NCBI GenBank assembly: GCA_002841545.1
Contig: PGZZ01000004.1
Coordinates: 122,763-186,762 of the forward strand
DNA from: Firmicutes bacterium HGW-Firmicutes-16
Lineage (GTDB): Bacteria > Bacillota > Clostridia > Oscillospirales > Oscillospiraceae
DNA: 64,000 nt
Reading direction: 5' to 3'
Shown here: in pieces, positions 25,115 through 32,157 of the stretch
How the letters are laid out: every line of letters starts with the position of its first letter
Numbering within the stretch: position 1 is the stretch's first letter
Program-made: the position numbers and the translations under genes
Notes under the pieces: model-generated
Database searches by the model: none
Seen by the model: only the letters and a program-made list of their open reading frames with translations
Told to the model about the DNA's origin: nothing

Positions 25115-26047
25115 TTAGCGTTTTCTTATAACAAGCGCATCTGTCGGACAGGCATTTCTGCAAAGACCACAGCCCCAGCACTTTTCCGTGTCGACAGTCA
25201 TTTTTTCTTCATTGCTTTGCAGAGCTTCAAAGGGACAGCGCTCCGCACAGGACAGGCAGTTTACGCAAAGATCCTCGTTAACCTCGATAACGTAATTCGT
25301 TTTCAGGAAGCTGCCTTTAATATCGTATTCTTTATAGTGGCTGAACTGAAAGCAGCAGCAGGTGCAGCAATTGCAGGTGCCGACACCCCTTGGACTCACA
25401 TGGACACTGTGGACAAGCCCGACAGCGTCTGCATATTCGAGCTGCTTGATTGCTTCTTCCTTTGAAACCGAGGCAACAAGTCTGCGGTCATATATCGTGT
25501 TTATCGGAAGCTCGCCTTCAAAGCAATGTATGCAAACTCGGGACTTGTCCCGACTCTTGCACCTATCCATATAAGCGTTGCAGTTGCAGTGCGCGATATA
25601 AAAGACGTCCTTCGCCTCCTGATAGTGCTTACGCGCGACCTCAAGCGGCATAACACCCTCGATGCCGTCTGAACTCTTTGATTCAGCTTTAAGCCTTGGC
25701 TCAAGCCAAATAGCAGGAGACATCATATGCTTCTGGATAAGTAAGTAATCCTCGCTTTTCAGCGAGCGGAATAAGCTAAGCTCTTCCTCTATTACGCACT
25801 CCATTCTTGAGTAAAAATCAGCAACGCAATAGACTGTGTCCGTCTCTGTCTTTTTCTTGTTTAGAACGCCTCTGCGGTATGCCGAGGCAAGCTCCGTATC
25901 GGAAAAGCTGCCCTTGGGAATTACACCGTCCTCATCTGCAGCCGCAAAGAAACCGCAGTCCTCGGGAGTATAAATTCCTGCAATATGATGATATAGCTCT
26001 TGTGGGAGCTTAATCAAATCGTAGTATTTTTCGTCAAGTAAATACAT
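25115..26047 (-). CDS. Multi-cluster ferredoxin-like protein
   Basis: The 310-residue protein ends in a classical 2x[4Fe-4S] ferredoxin domain (CVNCLSCAERCP at about 257-268, then CWGCGLCRNACP). The central part has two more Cys clusters (HCNCNAYMDRC...CIHCFEG around 154-175 and GTCNCCTCCCF around 223-233) that could hold further Fe-S centres. The first 130 residues have no recognised motif. It lies between the ABC importer genes and the reductase genes, with gaps of 14 and 18 bases. An electron-carrier role for the activase is the likely job, as an inference. It could also be an oxidoreductase subunit itself. Confidence 0.75.
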   Translation of the reverse strand: MYLLDEKYYDLIKLPQELYHHIAGIYTPEDCGFFAAADEDGVIPKGSFSDTELASAYRRGVLNKKKTETDTVYCVADFYSRMECVIEEELSLFRSLKSEDYLLIQKHMMSPAIWLEPRLKAESKSSDGIEGVMPLEVARKHYQEAKDVFYIAHCNCNAYMDRCKSRDKSRVCIHCFEGELPINTIYDRRLVASVSKEEAIKQLEYADAVGLVHSVHVSPRGVGTCNCCTCCCFQFSHYKEYDIKGSFLKTNYVIEVNEDLCVNCLSCAERCPFEALQSNEEKMTVDTEKCWGCGLCRNACPTDALVIRKR

Positions 26048-26061
26048 ATTTTCTCCATTCT

Positions 26062-26808
26062 TCAGTTCGAAGATTTTCTTTCAACATAGAATATGTTTTC
26101 AATGTTTTTAAGGCAAATGTCAAAGATTATCGCCAGAAGGCAAATCGGTATTGTTCCTTCTATAATCGTCATTGTTTTTCCTGTTTTAAGTGCGTTCAGC
26201 AGGAGAATACCTAACCCGCCTGCACCAATCTTCGCCGCAAGCGTCGCCGCGCTGACGTTTATAATCAGCGATGTGCGAAAGCCCGCAAGAATCACAGGCA
26301 TCGCAAGCGGGAGAACTATCTGCCTGTATATCCTCAGCTTTGGCATTCCCAGACCCTCGGCGACCTCTATAACATCGGAGGGCACACCGTTTACCCCGGC
26401 AACCACGCCCATATATACGGGAAGCACGCCGCAGACCACCAGCGCCACAACTGCCGTTTTCTGTCCCATGCCGAATATAGGGACGAGAATTGTCAAAAGA
26501 GCTAGGGACGGGATCATTTGAAAAAGATACACCGCTTTTTCAATCAGAATTCTGATCTCCTTGAAACGCTCGGAAAGGCTCAGCGCGCCAAGTATAACGC
26601 CAATTACAATTGAAATTGCGCCGGAATAGAACACTATTACAATATGCTGTCCTATAAGCTTTGCTAAGCTGTATCGCGTTTCCCACGCATCGCTGATGCC
26701 TAAAAGGTCGTATATTTTGAACTTAATATCCTGAAAGAATAAGGAAAACAAAACAAGAAGCACGATAAGGATTAAAACAGGAAGCCAGGGCTTAAGCTCA
26801 TACTTCAT
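26062..26808 (-). CDS. OpuC/ProW-type ABC permease, short form
   Basis: The 248-residue membrane protein has the BPD_transp_1 fold of glycine betaine/choline/osmoprotectant permeases. Marks are GAISIVIGVILGALSLSERF, MIPSLALLTILVPIFGMG, the coupling loop VAEGLGMPKLRIYRQIVLPL and IINVSAATLAAKIGAGGLG. About six hydrophobic helices are visible. It lies two bases downstream of the ATPase gene and 14 bases upstream of the ferredoxin-like gene. Together with the longer permease at 27749 it would form the channel. The substrate is unknown. Confidence 0.86.
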   Translation of the reverse strand: MKYELKPWLPVLILIVLLVLFSLFFQDIKFKIYDLLGISDAWETRYSLAKLIGQHIVIVFYSGAISIVIGVILGALSLSERFKEIRILIEKAVYLFQMIPSLALLTILVPIFGMGQKTAVVALVVCGVLPVYMGVVAGVNGVPSDVIEVAEGLGMPKLRIYRQIVLPLAMPVILAGFRTSLIINVSAATLAAKIGAGGLGILLLNALKTGKTMTIIEGTIPICLLAIIFDICLKNIENIFYVERKSSN

Positions 26809-26810
26809 AG

Positions 26811-27752
26811 CTAGTTCTCCGTATTGCGAAGAACATCAACAATATCTCCGATGCTTATGCTTCCCACCGATGTACCATCCTGACTTGTAACAGTAAGACT
26901 GCTACTCCCGCGCTCAATCATAACCGATAGCGCAACCTGCAAGTTTTCGGAAGCCGGAACGCACACCTCGCTTTTCGCATCCCTTTCGTGAGCAATACCT
27001 CCTGCAGAAAACCTTGCCAGAACGCGAATAGCATATTCGCTCCCAAGAAAGTCCTTGACGAACTGATTCTTGCAGCGAATTATCAGCCCCTCAGGGGTGT
27101 CGTATTCCTGAAGCTCACCGCAATTCATTATTGCTATCTTGTCCCCGAGCTTGATTGCCTCCTCAACGTCATGCGTCACGAAAATTACGGTTTTCTTCAA
27201 TTCGCGCTGTATTTTCAAAAATTCATTCTGCAGGTGCTTTCGGCTCAACGGATCGACCGCTCCAAAGGGCTCGTCCATAAGCAAAATCGGAGGATCTGCC
27301 GCAAGCGCACGCGCCACACCGACTCGCTGGGCTTCTCCGCCAGAAAGCTCGTTGGGATATTTTTTGCTGTATGTATCATAGTCAAGCCCGACCATCATGA
27401 GCATTTCGCGTATTCGCCTGTCAAGCCTTGCGTTATCCCACTTTAGAAGCCGCGGAACCGTCGCGATGTTCTCCGCAACTGTAAAATGCGGGAATAGACC
27501 AATGCTCTGCACAACATAACCCATGCTTTGGCGAAGCTTCTCGACTGGATATTCATCAGCGTCTTTTCCGTTTATGTATATGTGTCCCGAGCTTGGGGGA
27601 ATGAGCTTATTAATCATCCTTAGCGTTGTTGATTTTCCGCAGCCCGAAAGACCGAGCAGTACGCATATCTCGCCGGCAGGTATTTCAAGGCTGAGGTCTT
27701 TTACCGCAGTCATGCTTCCGTAATCTTTTCGTATTGATTCAAGCCGTATCAT
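26811..27752 (-). CDS. OpuC/ProV-type ABC ATPase with C-terminal CBS-like region
   Basis: The 313-residue ATPase has Walker [15 protein letters not shown], the Q-loop [14 protein letters not shown] (QSIGLFPH is typical of the quaternary-amine ATPases), the signature [16 protein letters not shown], Walker [14 protein letters not shown] and switch VTHDVEEA. The last 80 residues hold one CBS-like unit ([32 protein letters not shown]), which in relatives senses ionic strength or a second messenger. It overlaps the upstream permease gene by four bases. It powers uptake of an unknown compound. Confidence 0.88.
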   Translation of the reverse strand: MIRLESIRKDYGSMTAVKDLSLEIPAGEICVLLGLSGCGKSTTLRMINKLIPPSSGHIYINGKDADEYPVEKLRQSMGYVVQSIGLFPHFTVAENIATVPRLLKWDNARLDRRIREMLMMVGLDYDTYSKKYPNELSGGEAQRVGVARALAADPPILLMDEPFGAVDPLSRKHLQNEFLKIQRELKKTVIFVTHDVEEAIKLGDKIAIMNCGELQEYDTPEGLIIRCKNQFVKDFLGSEYAIRVLARFSAGGIAHERDAKSEVCVPASENLQVALSVMIERGSSSLTVTSQDGTSVGSISIGDIVDVLRNTEN

Positions 27753-28921
27753 ATGCCTCTCTCAGCCCCTTCTATGCTTCTCTTTTCTCCTACAAACGGC
27801 AAAAGCCTGACCGCACTGCGCAGTCCTTTATCAATCGAAAACGCCATAATTACAACCGGTATTGCTCCGAGCAGAACTGTATCCATCGAATCTGTCTGAA
27901 GCATATAGTAGCCAAGTCCGCCTCCGCCAATCATTGACGCAAGCGTCGTTCCCGTGACCGTGTAAACGGCGGCTATTCTAATTCCGTTAATTATTGCCGG
28001 AAACGCCAGCGGCAGCATTATCTTAAAGAAAATTGTGCTTCCGCTCATCCCCATCGCCTTTGCGACCTCAACAAAATTTCCGTCTACCAGCTTAAAGCCG
28101 GCTCTTGTGTTGTGGACAATCGGGAAAACGGCATAAAAGGTCAGCGCCACGCAGGCAGGGCCCGCGCCGAACTGCTTTATTCCGAATTGCCTCAGCTCAG
28201 GATATTTTGTCGACAGCAGCGCAAACGGAATCATCAGCAGCGCGATAAAGGATATCCCGGGTATTGTTTCCGTTATGTTGATTATTGAAAAAGTGATTTT
28301 TTCAGCTGCTTTTGATTTTTGAACCAGGTATCCCAGCGGTACACCGATTATAATTGCCGCCGCCATAACCCCGAGCGTTATTGTAATATGCGTAATGAGG
28401 TTTTCTAAATACATACTCTTTTGAGAATAGTATTCCTTCATTACGGCAAGCCCGTCAAGCCTGCCCTCAACGGCAAGCGCCGCTATAAGCAACGCTGAAA
28501 TTGATATAATAAGCGGCAGCCACCATTTCAGTTTGACGCGCTCGGAAGCCTTGATAATGACGCCCGCAGTGCTTGCAAGCCAAAGCCACATTCCCGGTCC
28601 AAAGGAGAGCCTTGAAAACTCCGTTTTTTCTAAGGGCAGGCTTTCAAGCGATTGGGATTCATAATAAAGCAAAAGCACAAAGGCGGCGCAGCAAAAAAGC
28701 TCCGCGGCACAATACGCCCAGTGCTTATCCAAAAGCACCAGCACAAGCACAATAAATATCAGGCCCATGACTATGTAAAACGCATCGCCTAAACAAAACA
28801 ACGCCGAAATGATTTCGTTTGCAACTATTCGCAGCTTTTTAAAATACATGAACTGGGGCAGCACAAGCGCCACCCCCGAAATCAGCACAAGTACAATAAT
28901 GGTTTTGTTATATCTTTTCAT
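27749..28921 (-). CDS. OpuC-type ABC permease with extra N-terminal helices
   Basis: This permease has about 390 residues. The C-terminal 210 are a BPD_transp_1 permease like its partner ([84 protein letters not shown]). The first 170-180 add about five more hydrophobic helices, absent from ordinary OpuCB-size proteins (about 210). Similar extensions occur in some YehW/YehY-like osmoprotectant permeases. I start it at 28921 (MKRYNKTII) after GGGAAG; a TTG at 28936 is also in frame. A 14-bp hairpin separates it from the binding-protein gene upstream. Confidence 0.84.
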   Translation of the reverse strand: MKRYNKTIIVLVLISGVALVLPQFMYFKKLRIVANEIISALFCLGDAFYIVMGLIFIVLVLVLLDKHWAYCAAELFCCAAFVLLLYYESQSLESLPLEKTEFSRLSFGPGMWLWLASTAGVIIKASERVKLKWWLPLIISISALLIAALAVEGRLDGLAVMKEYYSQKSMYLENLITHITITLGVMAAAIIIGVPLGYLVQKSKAAEKITFSIINITETIPGISFIALLMIPFALLSTKYPELRQFGIKQFGAGPACVALTFYAVFPIVHNTRAGFKLVDGNFVEVAKAMGMSGSTIFFKIMLPLAFPAIINGIRIAAVYTVTGTTLASMIGGGGLGYYMLQTDSMDTVLLGAIPVVIMAFSIDKGLRSAVRLLPFVGEKRSIEGAERGI

Positions 28922-28939
28922 AAATTGACTTCCCAATAG

Positions 28940-28978
28940 TTAGTAAAGGATTACCTATAGCAGATAATCCTTTACTAA
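28940..28978 (-). terminator. Intercistronic hairpin after the binding-protein gene
   Basis: A perfect 14-bp stem (TTAGTAAAGGATTA and its complement, 11-base loop) lies between the binding-protein gene and the permease gene. It lacks a T-run. It may protect the upstream message or reduce read-through, giving more binding protein than permease. Confidence 0.65.
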
Positions 28979-29008
28979 TTAAATTAACGTGCAAACGCCT
29001 TTGTTAAA

Positions 29009-29950
29009 TTATTCGGCGTCAAGCAGTCCGATAGAAACGAGGTAATCTCTCGCAACTGTTTCAGGGTCAGCACCCTCAGAGTCAACTTTTCTGTTAAGCC
29101 CAATAAGGACCTCTGTTGTCAGCGTTTTCATAAACGCATTGGTCAAATCGGCTATTTCAGGATAGGCTTCCATAACAGCTCCCTTTGCAACAAGGCAAGG
29201 AGCATATACAGGAGGAATCTCAAGCGGATCCTTTATAACATAGAGGCCGAGCTCATCTATGCGTCCGTCGGTGGTGAAAATCATCGTGCAGTTCATTCCG
29301 TCGGTTCCCTCGGAAACTTCCTTTTCGGCTTTGGCGCCAATTACAAGCTGGTTCTCCGCGACCTTGAAGCCGTAGGCTTTTTCCATTCCGGGCAGTCCCT
29401 GCGCATATTCGACCCAATATTGCGGCGTTGCCAGCTTTAGCTCGCCGCCGTTATTGACATACTCGGCAAAATCATACATATCTTCGATATTATTTGCCGC
29501 CGCGAATTCTTTTGTTACAGCAAGAAGCTCTGTATTATTTGCTGGAGCGGGCGAGAGCCAGTCGACATTGTTCGTCTTTTTGTCATAGTCCTTTATTCTT
29601 GCGTAACCGTCCTGCAAGCTGTTCCAGACCTTTTCGCCTTCTTCTTCCATGTAATACATACCGTTGCCGGTGTAGCCCATGGTGATATCGCATTCGTCTG
29701 AAAGCATCATTTCTCTAAGCATATCAAGACCCGAAATTGCACCGATTTTGTTCTCACAAGCATAGCCGCCTTTTTCAAGGGCAAGCAGCGTCATATACCC
29801 GATTATTTCATACTCCGAGGTGCTGGGAAGCATAAGAACGATGGGGTCATCTGCATTTACGACCTTTTTTTCTTCTGACTTTTTTCCGCACCCGACTAGC
29901 ATCGTTGCCATCATCGCGACAGCGAGAACCATTGAAATCGCCTTTTTCAT
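29009..29950 (-). CDS. OpuAC/OsmF-type solute-binding lipoprotein
   Basis: The 313-residue exported lipoprotein has a signal peptide with lipobox MLVGCGKK (Cys about 21), followed by a Lys/Glu-rich linker. The body follows the quaternary-amine binding-protein pattern: ITMGYTGNGMYYM in the first lobe, then MIFTTDGRIDELGLYVIKDP and IPPVYAPCLVAKGAV in the second. These parallel the TDGRI and FPPY-AP motifs of OpuC/OsmF/EgtU proteins. Aromatic residues that could cage a trimethylammonium group are present but cannot be placed without a structure. GAGG precedes the ATG. It is the first gene of the operon that ends with the double-cubane reductase. Confidence 0.85.
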   Translation of the reverse strand: MKKAISMVLAVAMMATMLVGCGKKSEEKKVVNADDPIVLMLPSTSEYEIIGYMTLLALEKGGYACENKIGAISGLDMLREMMLSDECDITMGYTGNGMYYMEEEGEKVWNSLQDGYARIKDYDKKTNNVDWLSPAPANNTELLAVTKEFAAANNIEDMYDFAEYVNNGGELKLATPQYWVEYAQGLPGMEKAYGFKVAENQLVIGAKAEKEVSEGTDGMNCTMIFTTDGRIDELGLYVIKDPLEIPPVYAPCLVAKGAVMEAYPEIADLTNAFMKTLTTEVLIGLNRKVDSEGADPETVARDYLVSIGLLDAE

Positions 29951-30058
29951 TAACTCTATTCCTCTTTCTTTCTATATCTTTTGTATACTTTTTTGCACAT
30001 ACAAGAAAACATCTCTATAGGCATTCAAATTGCTCTCTTTATCAGCAAAAATAATAAG

Positions 30059-30109
30059 TTTGATTGATAATATGATATAGTAATGAACGCCATCATATTT
30101 TCAATCAAA
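30059..30109 (-). promoter_or_regulatory. Long inverted repeat in the leader of the importer/reductase operon
   Basis: Two 18-base arms, TTTGATTGATAATATGAT at 30059-30076 and its complement at 30092-30109, match with a single mismatch around a 15-base loop. On the minus strand the stem is followed by a T-rich stretch (CTTATTATTTTT), so it could act as a terminator or attenuator 110 bases before the binding-protein gene. Operator function is also possible. Confidence 0.6.
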
Positions 30110-30189
30110 TTTATTTGATAATTTCCTTAAGTAACGCATTCCGATGACCAAGAACAAATAGGAAAACCATGTAAAAGAAACTGTTGCTG

Positions 30190-30217
30190 ATACGACTCGT
30201 TATTCTCGTACGAGTAT
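30190..30217. promoter_or_regulatory. Palindrome at the presumed transcription start
   Basis: ATACGACTCGT and ACGAGTAT, with a nested CTCGTACGAG, form overlapping inverted repeats directly downstream of the -10 box of the importer/reductase promoter. The position fits a repressor operator or a 5' RNA hairpin. Confidence 0.4.
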
Positions 30218-30227
30218 ATCGCTAATT

Positions 30228-30256
30228 ATTATAGCAAATTAAGCGTTTTTTGGCAA
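30228..30256 (-). promoter_or_regulatory. Sigma-A promoter of the importer/double-cubane reductase operon
   Basis: On the minus strand TTGCCA (30256-30251) and TATAAT (30233-30228) are exactly 17 bases apart. The first gene starts at 29950, so the transcript has a leader of about 270 bases, which holds two inverted repeats. Confidence 0.75.
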
Positions 30257-30355
30257 GTTATTCTTAAAAGTCATTTGTTAGTCTGTCAGCTATCTTTGAA
30301 ATAACAATTTTGCTTTTGACTCTTGTGTAAGCGGTAATACAAAGTGAACCGAAAT

Positions 30356-30404
30356 GGATGCGGACATTTGCTTGGACTTTGAAATCCAAGCAATGTCCGC
30401 ATCC
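30356..30404 (+). promoter_or_regulatory. Hairpin upstream of spoVT
   Basis: A 20-bp stem with one bulged T (arms from GGATGCGGACATTTGC and GCAATGTCCGCATCC) and an 8-base loop is followed by CTCTTTT. It looks like a terminator on the plus strand, although no plus-strand gene ends here. It may be a leader hairpin, or insulation between spoVT and the divergent importer operon. Confidence 0.55.
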
Positions 30405-30481
30405 TCTTTTGGCTCAAATCACTTGACTGGTTACAATTCCTGTCTAAAACAAATCAAATCCGGATATTTTGTAGAAAAACC

Positions 30482-30662
30482 GAATAATGCGCCAGATTTT
30501 ACAAAGAATATGATTGCTTGGAATTTAAGTTATTTTTTATTCTATTCAGTCGGCGCAAAAATTTCTCTTTTTACAGTGCTATCCTGTTCCCCCCATAGGG
30601 GTACACCGGATAGGAGAAATCCCTGTGCGCGCCGGAAATACCAAAAATGTGTACACGGGAGG
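30482..30662 (+). repeat. spoVT leader segment shared with the truncated copy
   Basis: The counterpart of 14188-14372, with identical blocks of 10-13 bases and the same ribosome-site context. A frame of 95 codons reads through it in phase with spoVT (from 30354), but the ribosome site at 30657 shows that translation starts at 30669. Confidence 0.6.
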
Positions 30663-30668
30663 TTTTAT

Positions 30669-31208
30669 ATGAAAGCAACAGGAATAGTACGCCGGATCGA
30701 CGATCTCGGCAGAGTTGTCATACCAAAAGAAATTCGCCGAACCTTAAGAATTAGGGATGGCGACCCACTGGAAATCTATACAGAAAAAGACGGAGAGGTC
30801 ATTTTTAAAAAGTATTCGCCTGTCGGCGAACTTTCGGATTTTGCGGCCCAAATCTGCGAGGCTCTTTATAAATCGGGCGACTGCGTTGCCGCGGTCTGTG
30901 ACAGGGATACCGTCATAGCCTGCGCGGGAGTGCCGAAGAAAGAGCTCGTTGACAAAAGGATAAGCGGCGGACTGACAGACATCATGGATTCGCGCAAGAT
31001 TTACGCGGCTATGCAGAAAACTGACATTCCGTTTGCTGAGGGCGATGAGACACTCTTCGTATCCGTGGCTGCGCCAATAGTCGCCGAGGGCGACATCATG
31101 GGCTGCGTTGTCTTTGCCGCAAAGCCGGGTTCACCCGAGCCGACCGAGGTACAGGTTAAGCTTGCCGTTACGGTCGCAAGCTTTCTCGGTAAGCAAATGG
31201 AGGGTTAG
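30669..31208 (+). CDS. spoVT: Stage V sporulation protein T
   Basis: The 179-residue protein matches SpoVT in length and layout. An AbrB-type swapped-hairpin DNA-binding domain occupies residues 1-50 (MKATGIVRRIDDLGRVVIP, EIRRTLRIRDGDPLEIY) and a GAF-like domain about 55-178. It is a transcription factor that tunes forespore gene expression late in sporulation. The start at 30669 has GGGAGG six bases upstream; the open frame extends further 5', but without another ribosome site. It is monocistronic, with a perfect hairpin after it. A truncated paralogue lies at 14380. Confidence 0.92.
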   Translation: MKATGIVRRIDDLGRVVIPKEIRRTLRIRDGDPLEIYTEKDGEVIFKKYSPVGELSDFAAQICEALYKSGDCVAAVCDRDTVIACAGVPKKELVDKRISGGLTDIMDSRKIYAAMQKTDIPFAEGDETLFVSVAAPIVAEGDIMGCVVFAAKPGSPEPTEVQVKLAVTVASFLGKQMEG

Positions 31209-31230
31209 ATACTCTCTCCGCAAAGAAGAT

Positions 31231-31271
31231 AACACTCTGGAGCAAACATTTGATGTTTGCTCCAGAGTGTT
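31231..31271 (+). terminator. Perfect hairpin after spoVT
   Basis: A 19-bp perfect stem (AACACTCTGGAGCAAACAT and its complement) with a three-base loop lies 23 bases after the spoVT stop. No T-run follows, so termination may be partial. Confidence 0.7.
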
Positions 31272-31288
31272 AATATGTCAGTTTTTTG

Positions 31289-31535
31289 TTATATTCCCGG
31301 GAATAAATATATGTCAGTATACCCTTCGCCTGTATCGTCCCAAATATTATAGGAACCGCCGTCTAAAGGCAAAACCCAATCAACTCTATGGAGCCAGAGT
31401 TATTCTTCGGAACAATATTCGACGCCGTAATAGTAAAGCGCCGTCTCGCCATCTGAATAATAGTAGCTTGGTATTGCATATCTCAAGAGGGACGAGTAAT
31501 TATCTCTAATGATCTGCCCGCGAGGATGGCTGTCA
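31289..31535 (-). pseudogene. Remnant of an unidentified coding sequence
   Basis: One minus-strand frame reads two Tyr/Asp-rich pieces, DNYSSLLRYAIPSYYYSDGE and, after a TAA at 31400-31402, LPLDGGSYNIWDDTGEGYTD, ending in a TAA at 31289. The composition looks coding but there is no start or ribosome site. It may be the decayed 3' end of a gene once continuous with the membrane-anchored protein at 31533. No family was recognised. The rest of the spacer after spoVT holds only its hairpin. Confidence 0.3.
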
Positions 31536-32057
31536 GGTTATTTCGTAAAACACCTTGATTTTTGACCTTTTAAGTAGCTTGTCCAGCAAGCCCTCTTTTC
31601 CTATTTTAAGATTTATTATCAATCCCGACCATATGCTCTTATACTCGTTCTTATGAAAACTAATCAACCCTTCCTGATTAATTGAATCTATATAGAATTC
31701 CAAGCCTCCTCCACCATCAGCCATAAAACTATCTGTTATTTTTTCTTCATGAATATTGCCATCATTATCCGTATATGACAGTATAACATCAACGAAGCTT
31801 AATCCCGATGCTACAGTCATATCTATTTTCATTTCACAGAGCATGTTTGGTGGCATATCAGGTATCGTGGCTTTATAATCAAGCTCTGGGAAAGAAAGAC
31901 TTGCTCCTTTTATTACTTTATCGGAATTATTGCGAATATAGAAAGTCTTATTTATTTCATCATACTCGGGTTTAAAGCTTGGCAAAACAATTACTATTGC
32001 TAATGATAAAACAAGAATGATTATCAGTAATCTAACTATTATTTTACTCGTTTTCAC
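31533..32057 (-). CDS. Membrane-anchored protein of unknown function
   Basis: The 174-residue protein begins with a basic start and a hydrophobic helix (IIVRLLIIILVLSLAIVIVLP, about residues 5-26) without a lipobox, so it is a single-pass anchor or an uncleaved signal. The outside part is rich in beta-type sequence (FYIRNNSDKVIKGASLSFPE, FVDVILSYTDNDGNIHEEK). I recognise no family. It is a single gene between spoVT and polC and is not part of an evident operon. Confidence 0.6.
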   Translation of the reverse strand: MKTSKIIVRLLIIILVLSLAIVIVLPSFKPEYDEINKTFYIRNNSDKVIKGASLSFPELDYKATIPDMPPNMLCEMKIDMTVASGLSFVDVILSYTDNDGNIHEEKITDSFMADGGGGLEFYIDSINQEGLISFHKNEYKSIWSGLIINLKIGKEGLLDKLLKRSKIKVFYEIT

Positions 32058-32157
32058 TGCAACTCACCTCATATTATTCAAGGTCACTGTTTGCATTTAA
32101 CTTGAGTGTGGCTCTGATGATGCGGAGAGTGGTGGGGCGATTCTATCGTCACACAGC

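Noticed and set aside
30354..31208. A 284-residue N-terminally extended SpoVT
   Set aside because: SpoVT is about 178 residues in known species, the extension starts inside a hairpin, and a good ribosome site precedes 30669.
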